Shown: positions 53,590 through 63,560 of the stretch, one piece after another
How positions within the stretch are numbered: position 1 is the stretch's first letter
Layout: each line of letters opens with the position of its first letter
Assembly (NCBI GenBank): GCA_034231615.1
Contig: CM067299.1
Location: forward strand, 15,119,863-15,183,862
Reading direction: 5' to 3'
Source of the DNA: Meghimatium bilineatum
Taxonomy: Eukaryota; Mollusca; Gastropoda; Stylommatophora; Philomycidae
Length of the DNA: 64,000 nt
Notes under the pieces: model-generated
The model's database searches: none
Told to the model about the DNA's origin: nothing
Seen by the model: only the letters and a program-made list of their open reading frames with translations
Position numbers and translations under genes: made by a program

Positions 53590-54045
53590 GCATGCTGCGG
53601 TTAATTTTTCTCAAATTTTTGCAAAGTAGAACAGTTGCCACTGTAAACGACATCTACTTGTTAAAGAAAATTTTCTCTGAAAATGTAAGAGCAATATGTG
53701 GTTGCAGACGATTCTAAAATTGTGTAAGTCATTTAATGCATAATTCGTGCTCATGTTACCTCTGAAAACAAGAAACAAATAGCTGTAGTAGCCAGCTGCA
53801 AGCACTTTCTGTTTGATAAATACAATTAAATATTCGAGAATGATGTCTCTTAGTGACTTTAAAAAAGAAAATTAATTCAAATTTACGCCGATGTATCTAG
53901 TTGCAATTATTCACTCCAGAATGTACATCTAGTTTGATTCCGCGAAACTAACATGTACATTTAACTATAATAAGTCACTCTATCCGAAACGTCTATTTAA
54001 AATTGAACACTTCCGTAGGTTTATCTGAAAGAATACAATAAAGTC
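53590..54045. other. Unique DNA, nothing recognised
   Basis: No feature was identified. Confidence 0.35.
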
Positions 54046-54048
54046 GGT

Positions 54049-54405
54049 AGTCGGTACAGTTAGCTAAAATGTCTTGCCTGATCTGGCACAATGTGGTCAA
54101 ATGTCTCAATGAAGTCAAGTAAATTTAAGTAGGAAGCCAGAGGACAATTTTTAAAAATTCTTGAGACTAACGGGAATTGAACCAGTCCGTTCTACGGCAC
54201 CAAATCGCCTAGCAACAATTGCACACGCGTTTTTCAGTACTTGACTAACCGCATCTCCAAAAAAAAGATGCGATTTCATCAAGCCATTCAAATCGTGCAC
54301 ACAAAGTCACCCGAACGGACCAATCGAGACAAGGAAGTCAGTACAGTTAGTTCAAATGTCTTGCCTGATCTGGCAAAATGTGGTCAAATGTCTCAATGAA
54401 GTCGG
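54049..54405. repeat. Direct repeats (about 69 bp) flanking a foldback element
   Basis: AGTCGGTACAGTTAGCTAAA ... GTCTCAATGAAGTC at 54049-54117 recurs at 54336-54403 with few changes (AGTCAGTACAGTTAGTTCAA). The foldback element FB4 lies between. The repeats are too long for a normal target duplication, so a local tandem duplication later split, or an unequal exchange, is more likely. Confidence 0.9.
54160..54335 (-). repeat. Foldback element FB4
   Basis: The left arm has ACGGGAATTGAACCAGTCCG (a B-box on the minus strand) and the right arm CACCCGAACGGACCAATCG, which are opposed. In the middle, ACCGCATCTCC, an A8 run and GATGCGAT form the same inner hairpin as in FB2. The CGCGTTTTTCAGTACTTGAC block matches 33690-33770. 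Confidence 0.75.
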
Positions 54406-55085
54406 TACAGTACGTTGATAAGATTGGCATGCTTTGTTCAAATTAACTATAGGTAATATTACTAACCAAATCATAGACAGTCAATAAATATATACTAAAT
54501 GAAGTAAATGAATTAGTACATTTCAAATTGGCAATCAACTTTCTCCTGCACAACTTGTTAAATCTTGACTTCTGAGCGCACCTTGCGTGAAGGATAGACA
54601 TGAATGCCATCTATGTTTGGTGATGGAGTTTTCCAAATATGGTTTCCAACTTACGCTGCCTGGACGATCGAAAGTGTAGACTGTAGGTAAATATAGTTAA
54701 CGTTGGATTTCGCTCACCTTACCGTCGTAACCAGGTGAGGCAGTTAGTATCTACCTTCATGTATGCATTTTTAACAGAAAGAAATTGGTGTGAAAATACA
54801 CGTAACAAATTTTTTTTAATTTTGCATACATACGTCGTACGCCCATAAAGGACAAACATAAACCATACAAATGTGTGTGAATTTTAAATCAGTTCTTTGT
54901 CATACCTTTTTGTGCCCCGACAAAGCACAGAAAGTGAAGCTTGACCTGCGTACATGTACTTTGTTTGGAAAGTTTGCATGCAAAAATGTTCTGTTGTTTC
55001 ATTGCGAGAATTATATTGTTACTTTAGTTTCCTATATACAGGAGCTTAATGTACTTTAAGTGTCGGTACATATAAGTTTAACATA
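54406..55085. other. Unique DNA, nothing recognised
   Basis: A plus frame of 62 codons (54871-55059) has no known domain. No repeat was identified. Confidence 0.35.
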
Positions 55086-55089
55086 TTTT

Positions 55090-55145
55090 AGGTGCCGTTT
55101 TATTTGTGCCAATGACCCGACACATACGATTTCGATAGTGATACG
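55090..55145 (-). repeat. SINE-A head fragment, reverse orientation
   Basis: GTGCCGTTTTATTTGTGCCA then ATGACCCGACACATACGATT is the reverse complement of the SINE-A head (GTGTCGGGTCATTGGCAC, then AAATAAAACGGCAC). Confidence 0.85.
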
Positions 55146-55565
55146 TTATGAGTTTTGGGTTTTACCACTTATAATTAATAGTAGATTTCTGTAACAATGT
55201 CGCTAGTAGGCGAGTCGTACGTTGTAATATGTTTCCCGCACTGCACGCTGGTCAAAAACCTCAAACCTAGCCACAGTCAAATGTGCTTGAACTTTTTGCC
55301 GCTGTCTGTGTCGCTGTCGACATACGCACAGACACCTACGTTATCGTGTTATTTCATGTGCTATTATTCTATGGATAATAGGCCGTAACAAATTTTGGCA
55401 GTAATTTCGTGGTAGTCTTAAGTTTCTGTGCGAAAATATGAAAAAGTCTACAGTATTGAAGAAATTGTGTCCAATAAAATATCCAACTGTGTATTGCTGG
55501 TGTAAATAAATATATTTCCTCCACAATATATTGAATCTCTGGATCCACTCTTGGAATACATTCGT
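55146..55565. other. Unique DNA, nothing recognised
   Basis: No feature was identified. Confidence 0.35.
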
Positions 55566-55569
55566 GTGA

Positions 55570-56035
55570 CCATTAGATTTCATTCATTCATTTTCCTTTT
55601 GCGCTGAAATTAGCGCATAGGGCAGAGGTCAGATCTCTCCAATTCTGTCTGTTCAAAGCTATTCTGTGTAGTTCTTTAATAGTATGAATATTGGTTGTTT
55701 TACTTTCTCTAAGTATTGTTCTTCTGGGTGTTTCTTTTGGTCTACCCCTTGCTCTTTTGCCTGTAGGTATCCATCCAAAAGATTGGTGGTGTATTCTGTT
55801 GGTATCTGCGCGTAGGACATTGCCGATGTAGGACCAACGACGTTTTCTGATAACATTTGTGATGACATTTTGATGTGTCTCTTCTCTGATTTTATCATTC
55901 GATTTGAATTCACACCAATGGATGTTAGTTATCGTACGAAGACATTTGTTCTTGAAACTCACAATTTTTTTACTGAAGAGACAGAGCTTTTCCAGCTCTC
56001 ACATCCATATGATAGCACCGGAATAACGTAGGAAT
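55570..56035 (-). pseudogene. LINE RT C-terminal fragment (still open)
   Basis: The minus frame 55962-55588 (124 codons) reads MSFKNKCLRTITNIHWCEFK, then SNDKIREETHQ, RKRRWSYIGNVLRADTNRIH, GKRARGRPKETPRRTILRES and LHRIALNRQNWRDLTSALCA. RRWxYIGxVLR and GxRxRGRPxxTxRR are the classic C-terminal blocks of a widespread animal LINE lineage. Upstream, SYGCESW precedes it in another frame. It is the best-preserved LINE frame in the window but lacks the RT palm. The 3' tail has ATGAATGAATG. Confidence 0.9.
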
Positions 56036-56167
56036 TAAATAAGCGCATATGACAATTAGATAGCTCTGTTCAAATTGACACACACTGTTATCAGTATATA
56101 CTTGTGATATCTGAAACTGTAGGAATGCAGAACTTTATCTTTTCATAATTATGAATATTGTTTAGAT

Positions 56168-56408
56168 CAGTGGTTCTCAACGTGGGCTAGGGAGACTTGC
56201 AAGGGTACCACAAGAAGGTGTCCACATGAAAAACAAACAGCATATATGATAGTAATAGAGATGTGAAGCATGGGTGACTTACAAAGAAAGTCAACTCAAG
56301 TTTTTTTGGGGGGGATTTTTTTTTGCACTAGGAACAAGACGGGGGCACGTCAGAATATGTGTTCCAAAAGGGGCCCACTTGCCCAGAAAATTTGTTTGAG
56401 AAACACTG
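56168..56408. mobile_element. hAT-type MITE, 241 bp, with 8-bp TSD
   Basis: It begins CAGTGGTTCTCAACG and ends TTTGAGAAACACTG, imperfect terminal inverted repeats of the hAT superfamily type. It is flanked by a perfect 8-bp target duplication, GTTTAGAT, at 56160-56167 and 56409-56416. Eight bases is the hAT signature. There is no transposase coding, only G-rich and T-rich runs inside, so it must have been moved by a transposase encoded elsewhere. Confidence 0.95.
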
Positions 56409-56480
56409 GTTTAGATGATAAGACAAACTTGAAATATGCGAAATTGAAGTTCATAATGTTTTTGATATATGTGTGGTATT

Positions 56481-56510
56481 AATGTATATATATATATATT
56501 ATATATGAGA
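56481..56510. repeat. (TA)n microsatellite, short
   Basis: About 11 TA dinucleotides plus TATATATGAG. Confidence 0.85.
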
Positions 56511-56599
56511 AACATATGAACTGACAAAAACAAGAGACAACCTTCCATAGTCGGCGTAACTCAAAGATTCAGGGAGGTAAAGTTACTGCTAAAACAATC

Positions 56600-56920
56600 T
56601 ATGCGACTTCAGTGGAGAGTAGAAACTATAGCCCCAATAAAGTCTTAAACAAATTGACCAGAAATATACATATCACAATATTTCGACTGAAAATGGGACA
56701 CCGCAGTCTAACAGCACACTCACACCGAATCGATATCATCGAATATGGAGGAAGAGCAACAGAAACATCAGAACACATACTATAGAATATTTCCTGTTTC
56801 GCTGTTCACAAAATGATAATCTGACACACAGGAGCTTCTCTGCAGATCAAGTTGTGGGTATGCCAAGATACCTAAAACAAACCACCCTATCCACACGATC
56901 AATATCGAACTTGATGTTTA
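56600..56920 (+). pseudogene. LINE C-terminal fragment (RNase H type)
   Basis: One frame reads LNKLTRNIHITIFRLKMGHR, SLTAHSHRIDIIEYGGRATE and TSEHIL, followed by a stop. The FRLxxGHxxLxxHxxRI...ExxEHIL order is the block seen at 31648-31911 and 36150-36455. Later frames (FSADQVVGMPRYLKQTTL) continue past the stop. Inactive. Confidence 0.8.
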
Positions 56921-57009
56921 CCAACTGATCACGAAATCAGAAGATATGTTTAAGATCTATATAACAAATATAAGTTTTGGTAGACTTTAAGCAAATGTGG
57001 GGCATAGAA

Positions 57010-57540
57010 ATAGCGCTAGCTTACAGTGTGAGCTAGAGGTGTACAGAGCAGTAGTACTTCAAGTGCTGTTATACGCCTATGCAACATATACCCTATATAA
57101 AGGACACATAACTTCATCACAACTTGTCTCAGAAAGACGTGAATATATGACAAAAAGACAATTTTCCAGATAACACAGTCCTTGACAGAGCTAGCATTGA
57201 TTGAACTGATACTATTCTGATGCAGTCACAGATTACTTTGGCAGGGCACGTGGTGGGCATGACAGATCACATACCGAAGGTGCTCATCAATATTAAGATG
57301 CAGAAGGGTGCGCAACAAAGTAATGTGGCCATAATAAGTGCTACAATCTCTCCCTAAACGCCTCACTGAAAGTTTTTGACATTAACCATACTGCATAGAA
57401 GCTCCAAAAATTAGCATTACATAGTGCTCTATCGTCAAAATTGATTCAGTATCTTGGAAAGCAAAGGAAAATGCAGACGCTGAACAGCTAAAATGGAACG
57501 GGAAGATCCTATCTCAATTCATCACACCATGAACATCTTG
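57010..57540 (+). pseudogene. RTE-like LINE C-terminal fragment
   Basis: Frames read ELEVYRAVVLQVLLYAYATY (the KVYRAVVLxxLLYxxExW segment with the final W lost), then LMQSQITLAGHVVGMTDHIP and KVLINIKMQKGAQQ, then LNASLKVFDINHTA and LQKLALHS. MQSQLRWAGHVVRM and LKASLKxFxIN are the usual forms, so key arginines and tryptophans have decayed. The lineage is the same broad one as LINE-Z. The 43-bp minisatellite lies about 130 bp downstream. Confidence 0.85.
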
Positions 57541-57675
57541 TCCAAGGATGTTTTGGGCCACAAAATCAATTGCGAATTCATAGACACGAATTTAACTCTA
57601 ATCAAATATCGCAAAGTTTTGCCATGAGAAAATATGTTCGACTTGTTCCCGTTCATCTTCTACTGATACAAGTAT

Positions 57676-57842
57676 GCTTCGGGGCGTCTGTCAAGATGTG
57701 CCATATAAAGACAAGTTTGCTTCGGGGCGTCTGTCAAGATGTGCCATATAAAGACATGTTTGCTTCGGGGCGTCTGTCAAGATGTGCCATATAAAGACAG
57801 GTTTGCTTCGGGGCGTCTGTTATATGTGCCATATAAAGACAA
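57676..57842. repeat. Minisatellite, 43-bp unit, 4 copies
   Basis: GCTTCGGGGCGTCTGTCAAG starts at 57676, 57719, 57762 and 57805, followed by ATGTGCCATATAAAGACA. The last unit has a deletion (TCTGTTATATGTGCC). Confidence 0.95.
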
Positions 57843-57994
57843 CTGAAAGGCGAGCACATGATATCACCCTTGTATTCTACTATGGGTATTACAGGAGGTT
57901 TGTGGGTAGGATTGGTTATCATATCTCAAAGACACTCACAATCTACACTGAATTCAGATGAGTTTAAAAAAAAAACCTTTGATATAGTACTCAA

Positions 57995-58080
57995 TATAAA
58001 AAACCATAACACAACACATTTTGTTTGCCAAGTTGGATCCTGTTAGCCCGCAGGAGTTTGTGAACGAACTTAGAAGAATA
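57995..58080 (+). repeat. SINE-A 3' fragment
   Basis: ACACAACACATTTTGTTTGC, GGATCCTGTTAGCC, GCAGGAGTTTGTGAACGAAC, TTAGAAGAATAG. It has the tail-side half of the family. Confidence 0.7.
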
Positions 58081-58229
58081 GGGAGATATACGAGTACAAG
58101 ATATCAGCTCAGTGTTTATCAATTGCATTGAACGACAGATTTGCGTAGCCATAGTTATAGTAGGTCAATCAGTTCACCGTTCATCGCAGCATCTTTATCT
58201 TTGATAGAACACTCTACACTCTATGCTTT

Positions 58230-59475
58230 TTGGTATATATATATGCATACACACGTTGCGGTGCGTACGTCTTCAACACACCATCTTCGTCTTGTCCTAT
58301 CTTTAATTACTGTTTCCAGATCTTGCCTTGCTCTACCAGACCTTTGCATCTCTGCATTTAATTCTTTTATTCTGCTATCTATTTGCCTTCATCGTTTTCC
58401 CTTTCCCTGCGGACTTTAGTAAATGTATATTTCACGATGCTTTTCTTTGGTCTTTTAATGTATGCTCTATTCATCTCCGGCATCGTCTCCTTAATTTTTA
58501 CTCCACTGGAGTTTGTTTAGTTCTTCGCTTATTGCTTATTGATTGTCTTATCGTACAATTTCAAACCTTATAATCGACACAGTCATCTATTGATGAGGAT
58601 ATGTAGTTTTCTGCTTATCTGGCCTGTTGTACTCTATGTTTCTGAGCCATATACCAGAACTGGTTTAGCATTTGAGTTCAATAATTTTATTTGTGTATTT
58701 CATGTAATTAGTTCTGCTTTTCATATATTTCCTAATGCAATAACGATTCCTCATGCTTTCCGTATTCTTATTTTGACTTTATCTGATTCGCCCTTTTTGT
58801 CAATGTGTTGTGATTTATCATTTAAAATATTCACTTTTTTTCATTTGAGTGTAATTGTGGGACATAAATCTAGCAAAATACACGTCTTCTGGTTGTTTAT
58901 TAGGAATCCACTGGATTGCAAATCTGTTATATGTTGTTGTTAAATTCATAATCCAATCTATATCAAGCAAAAATATAAATAGTAACAAGAAACAACACTT
59001 TCGTACTCATGTTGTTATCTCAAAAGGGTCTGTTATAAGTCATTCATAGAGAACTATACATTTCAGTCCTTTGTATGCTTTTTTTCTATTGGAATTATGA
59101 ACTTGGAACTCCATAATACTGTAATAACTTCCAGTGCGACTACCTATTCAAACTGAGAAATGTCTTTTGGTAGTCCACAAAAGCTATATTTAGTGTTGTG
59201 CTTCATTCTAAGCTTTATAAGCTAGCTTTATTCTAAGCTAGATTACTATCTGGTTTTTTGCATGATCTGCTCTGTTGAAAACCTACATGTTCTTCTCTAA
59301 GTTGTTTGTTTATACACCATTTAATATATTGAGAAGAAACTTGTTGAGTACTTTTCCTGAAACTGTTAATATTACCATAACCTTTTAGGTCACCAAACCA
59401 AATTATGGTCAATATCGCTTTTCCTTTTTTGCATCTGTCTCGGTAGCTATCATATTTGCCACGTACCCTCTTTGT
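58230..59475 (-). pseudogene. RT pseudogene, longest in window (fingers/palm to C-terminus)
   Basis: Read on the minus strand it contains, in order and across several frames: KVLNKFLLNILN (RT fingers), KQLREEHVGFQQSRSCKK (the ExxGFxxGRSCxD block), GLKCIVLYE and ITDPFEITTxVRKCCFLLL (the VxxGVRQGCxLSPxLF block), FLLDIDWIM, IQWIPNKQPEDVYFARFMSH (FADD catalytic motif degraded to FARF), PVLVYGSET, MPEMNRAYIKRPKKSIVKYT (RWxGHxLRRPxxSI block) and DRTRRRWCVEDVR-like C-terminal residues. It is about 1.2 kb of an RTE-like ORF2 with many stops and frameshifts and a lost catalytic Asp. Plus-strand frames over the same interval (58141-59049) are antisense shadows. Confidence 0.9.
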
Positions 59476-59745
59476 CTTGCATCTATTTACCATATATCCT
59501 AATTGTCTTGCATCTATTTGCCATATATCCTAATTGTCTTGCATCTATTTACCATATATCCTAATTGTCTTGCATCTATTTACCATATATCCTAATTGTC
59601 TTGCATATATTTACCATATATCCTAATTGTCTTGCATATATTTACCATATATCCTAATTGTCTTGCATATATTTACCATATATCCTAATTGTCTTGCATC
59701 TATTTACCATATATCCTAATTGTCTTGCATATATTTTACAAACTA
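59474..59745. repeat. Minisatellite, 31-bp unit, about 8.5 copies
   Basis: GTCTTGCATCTATTTACCAT then ATATCCTAATT repeats every 31 bp from 59474 to about 59740. GCATCT and GCATAT variants are grouped. It lies directly at the upstream edge of the RT pseudogene. Confidence 0.97.
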
Positions 59746-60130
59746 ATTAACACTGGACCATTCTCATTCCTGACAGAGGTATCCACTTTCATAATAGCGT
59801 AATCATTCATTACAAACTGATATCGCATGATTATCTTTCAGGAAACATTACACCCAAGATGTTGAATTCCTCATTGTCTGAATAATCGTCTCATGCACTT
59901 CTGGAAGAAATCGGTTGTCATTACCTCGCCTAGAACATCAACTTGACTCTAATGACTAGGTCAGAGGAGACGTTATTTTAAACATCGCCCACGCTCCTTT
60001 TTGTTGACAAACAAATGTATTTTAAGTTCTAGATATTAATTTGATGAATATGTCTGTAGGTAACATGATTTCACTAAATATGAGCTGTTGGCGACACCAC
60101 CTCTGCAATTTCTGCCATCATCATTCATCC
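59746..60130. other. Unique DNA, nothing recognised
   Basis: No feature was identified. Confidence 0.35.
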
Positions 60131-60133
60131 AAG

Positions 60134-60136
<3 letters not shown>

Positions 60137-60204
<68 letters not shown>
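60137..60204. repeat. (TA)n microsatellite, about 34 repeats
   Basis: Pure TA tract. Confidence 0.98.
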
Positions 60205-60206
<2 letters not shown>

Positions 60207-60309
60207 AAGCAATTCTTTGAGCATTTTCTCAGGATTGGAGACTTTTCAAGTGTTAATATAACAGCAACAGAAGATTGTTGTTTTGCACGGGTACATAACT
60301 ATTTGAGCC

Positions 60310-60690
60310 TCTTTTAGCAAGATATGATGTTGTTCCTCCTTCGCAATTGAAGATGAGCATGACATGAAAAACAATAAATTTGATGAAGAAGTAGGAAAAA
60401 AACAACATTTGTGATTGTCTAATTTGGTTTGTGAGTTCGTAGATGCACGATGAGCCCGATTCGTGCCAGGAAAATTCTATTGAAATGTGTGCAGATGTGC
60501 AGAGGTTTCCGGGTAGGAGAGTTTTCGGATTTGTCTTTCTTCTTTCGTCGCTTGTAGATTGCCCGCTGTGTTCTTTCTTTTTCAAATGGAGTGATGCCAG
60601 CAGTGATCTGGGTGTGCCAAGCTGAGCAATCAAGGGTTGTAGTCTCCCAGGAGCTAGGATCGATGCTGGATATAAAATAATATAAGCAAA
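60310..60690 (-). pseudogene. LINE-Z 3' end, copy 3
   Basis: On the minus strand it reads SIDPSSWETTTLDCSAWHTQ, ITAGITPFEKERTQRA, NSPTRKPLHICTHFNRIFLA and RIGLIVHLRTHKPN then stop. The GxxxLHLRTH tail is best preserved here. The 3' UTR contains TTTTTCATGTCATGCTCATC, like the copies at 37800 and 50850. It is 5'-truncated. Confidence 0.88.
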
Positions 60691-60824
60691 ATATAAAATA
60701 ATAAACCTTTAAAAAAATTCGCAAGATTTTATTTTTATTTGTCTTAGATCCCAGGGTATGGGTAACTGACGAATTTTATTTTCTTGATAAAGGGGGCTAC
60801 GAGTGAAAAAAATTGTTTGGGAAA

Positions 60825-60965
60825 CATTACTATTTACAGGTCCCGAGTTCAATCCACAGTTGGGACAGGGTTTTTTCTTTCGGGGTACAATCAAAATCCT
60901 TCCTGTACATGTCGTGGCATCTGCTATGGCAAAGCGGGATTTATTTCCACATCCCATAGAAGTCA
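60825..60965 (+). repeat. Possible SINE fragment with B-box-like sequence
   Basis: CCCGAGTTCAATCCACAGTT is close to a B-box and is followed by GGGACAGGG and a T-rich stretch. ATGGCAAAGCGGG further on resembles an A-box but lies on the wrong side. No second copy was found. Confidence 0.3.
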
Positions 60966-61390
60966 CCCATGCACTCCTTCACAGGAAAACATGCAGTAAC
61001 GAAAGATTTTTTTTTATTAACTCTAGTAATGGTATTTATTCTATTCGATGTTGTTGATACAGACATTCTAATTACACTAAGGCTAGTTACTATTTTCAAC
61101 GTATGTAATTATTTTTCTTCAATTATAAGATTGGATTGATAAGCAGCGTATCGTATTAGTTAATCTTGTGAATTAATGTTTCAGATCATTAAAAGTACAG
61201 ACAATGAATTCCCTATTCTCTTGTCAATCCAATAATCTTATCTCGTCTAAGTATTTCTATAATGGTAAAATGAAATGTTCCTGTTCTTCAATGTGATCCG
61301 AGTTCACTGGCAAGTACATGCATATATAATTAGTGAAACAGGTAATGTGATACTTGTAACAATATACATGCTTTATACATACCAATACGC
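60966..61390. other. Unique DNA, nothing recognised
   Basis: No feature was identified. Confidence 0.35.
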
Positions 61391-61785
61391 GTGTATATAC
61401 TGGGTCTCATGGGTGAATTTACTTGTTATCATGTGTAGACACTGGGGTCTCATTGGTGAATTTACTTGTTATCATGTGTAGACACTGGGGTCTCATGGGT
61501 GAATTTACTTGTTATCATGTGTAGACACTGGGGTCTCATGGGTGAATTTACTTGTTATCATGTGTAGACACTGGGGTCTCATGGGTGAATTTACTTGTTA
61601 TCATGTGTAGACACTGGGGTCTCATGGGTGAATTTACTTGTTATCATGTGTAGACACTGGGGTCTCATTGGTGAATTTACTTGTTATCATGTGTAGACAC
61701 TGGGGTCTCATGGGTGAATTTACTTGTTATCATGTGTAGACACTGGGGTCTCATGGGTGAATTTACTTGTTATCATGTGTATATA
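61391..61785. repeat. Minisatellite, 43-bp unit, about 9 copies
   Basis: The unit reads TGGGTGAATTTACTTGTTAT, then CATGTGTAGACACTGGGGTC, then TCA. It is nearly perfect; the first and last units end in GTATATACT instead of GTAGACACT, so the edges are the diverged ends of a homogenised core. Confidence 0.98.
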
Positions 61786-61929
61786 CTCAAGTTTCTATCG
61801 AATAGAATAAAATAGTTTAGAGAATATCATTAACTCTTCTTCTTTGGATCGTTTGAAATGAGTATGCTTCTTCGGGTGATATATTATTTCTAGAACGAAA
61901 TCTTCTGTATAGATCGTCCTAACTTCTTG

Positions 61930-62300
61930 CGATTCTGAACGAGTTGACATGCCGCAATTTGAGATATCTCTTAATCATCGTCGTCTTTGGTATCCCTTAC
62001 CTCTGTTACTAGCAACAATGTCTTTTATTAATTTTTTCCATGTTGTTATGTCTTTTTATATGGCCAAAAACGTTTAGCTTTCTTATTAAAATATTGTTTA
62101 AGAGCCAAGCCTCTTCAAACACTTCATATTATTATCCGTTCTGGATTTTTTTATTGTTGCTGCCCATCGTGTTACCATATTCTTTGTGTAATATCTCATT
62201 TCGAAGGCAGTTATTCTCTTTACTACTCATTTATTAAGTGTCCATATTCTACAGCCATAATTTGTGACTGGAAATATGTTTCTCTAACCGGATGCAAATT
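61930..62300 (-). pseudogene. LINE RT C-terminal fragment
   Basis: On the minus strand frames read ITAFEMRYYTKNMVTRWAAT, LKRLG, DITTWKKLIKDIVASNRGKG and YQRRRWLRDISNCGMSTRSE. The ExMRYYxxxxxxxW and QRRRWxxDISN blocks match the C-terminus at 5881-6072 (PRRRWCSDISNCLNMSLTAA), so both derive from one family. Frameshifts are present. Confidence 0.78.
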
Positions 62301-63130
62301 AGCGTTACAGTTATACTGGGAAGAAAACCAACTGAATCACATCAAAAATCTTTGTCACAGATTTTTTACTTGAGCAAGTTTTGAAGTCGCTAGTGCAATG
62401 ATTCTCTTCATTTCTACAGCAAAATCCAATGAACTGTCAATGATGTCAATGTTCTCATGCAAATATTCCAGTTTAATGACATCTTCTAGTTCCCTTTTGT
62501 CATTATGACCTATGGTTAAGTTTTGACCAATTCAGTGCTGATTTCAAAAATGGTCTAGTACCATATAATCTATTATTTTGTCTGTATTTAAATATAAATA
62601 AGTAAATGCAGAGCATATTCTTTTAAGAATGCTCAGAATATGAAATTCCGAAACATATACACTGACCAAACAGTGGAAGAAAAACTGTACAGGGACCTCT
62701 GTACGAGTTCTAAAACAAAGCCAGGTTTATATAAAAGACAAAACTTCAGACATTCCAAAAGAAGATGAACATTTAAAAAAAAAATTAATCCAGGTAAGTG
62801 ATAACAAATGTTATCGACAAAAGTCTATAGAAAAATATGATAACATGCGTAACAACATGAGAACCTAGATAACCATAGATAACGCTAGAACATAAACAAT
62901 ATCAACATTACCACAATGCAGGATCAGTACTAACGCCTCATTTTTTTCTGATAAGTATGGTAATAGCTACTCGGTGTGGGCTCAAATAACATCCTAAACG
63001 CATTTAGACCAGGAAGCGACATTTATAATTACATATGAAAATATTTGTAAACGTGTTGTCTGTGTTGCATCGTGAGGGGGGGGTATTTTCTAAATATGGA
63101 GCAGTAATTTATGCGCTGGAAGCTTCATTA
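62301..63130. other. Mostly unique DNA, possible LINE debris
   Basis: Around 62665-62760, frames read QTVEEKLYRDLCTSSKTKP, which resembles the KLYGxLxxLxxT end of RNase H LINEs (compare ESKLYGPLYELQMTG at 26230-26280). It is too short to call. A run of G lies at 63076. Confidence 0.3.
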
Positions 63131-63136
63131 TAGTAT

Positions 63137-63205
63137 CTGAGAACTAATTTATTATATCATCTGAGAACTAATTCTCGTATTATATCATCTGAGAACTATT
63201 TTCAT
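63137..63205. repeat. Short tandem repeat, about 28-32 bp, 3 copies
   Basis: ATCTGAGAACTAATTTATTA, ATCTGAGAACTAATTCTCGT and ATCTGAGAACTATTTTC, each followed or preceded by TATATC. Confidence 0.9.
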
Positions 63206-63279
63206 ACATTTCCATCAAGTGTCGAGAACATAATTATATTTACAGACACAATGTATTCTAATTAACATAATGAAAGACA

Positions 63280-63560
63280 GCAAGTAACATGATTTGGCCC
63301 CCTCATGAGAATGAACCCACATCAAATACCAATACGAGCATATAATTAAAGAATATTCGGACATAAAGCCAAAGGTAGAGCAAAATAACGGTGGTTAGAA
63401 AACATCAAGATAACCTTGACCAAACACGGACTTAATGAAAGCAAGGCGACACATCTGACCTTCGAACAACAACTGATACACCCACTCCTACGTTTAACGG
63501 CAAGTGTGAATACTATCAACCATCAGTCACCTGGGGACATACAATAGGCAATAAACACAA
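63280..63560 (+). pseudogene. LINE C-terminal fragment (GHKAKGRAK type)
   Basis: Frames read WPPHENEP or FGPLMRMNPHQIPIRAYN, then FGHKAKGRAK, RWLENIKITLTKHGLNESKA and THLTFEQQLIHPLLRLTASV. KGRxxxRWLxNIKxxL...EATxLxxxRQL is a LINE C-terminal signature. The following NTINHQSPGD region matches 15480-15550. It is interrupted by stops. Confidence 0.8.

Noticed and set aside
58141-59049. Plus-strand open frames of 92 and 134 codons
   Set aside because: Antisense to a clear RT pseudogene on the minus strand.
1235-61785. CRISPR arrays
   Set aside because: Repeats are directly head to tail with no unique spacers, and the sequence is eukaryotic.
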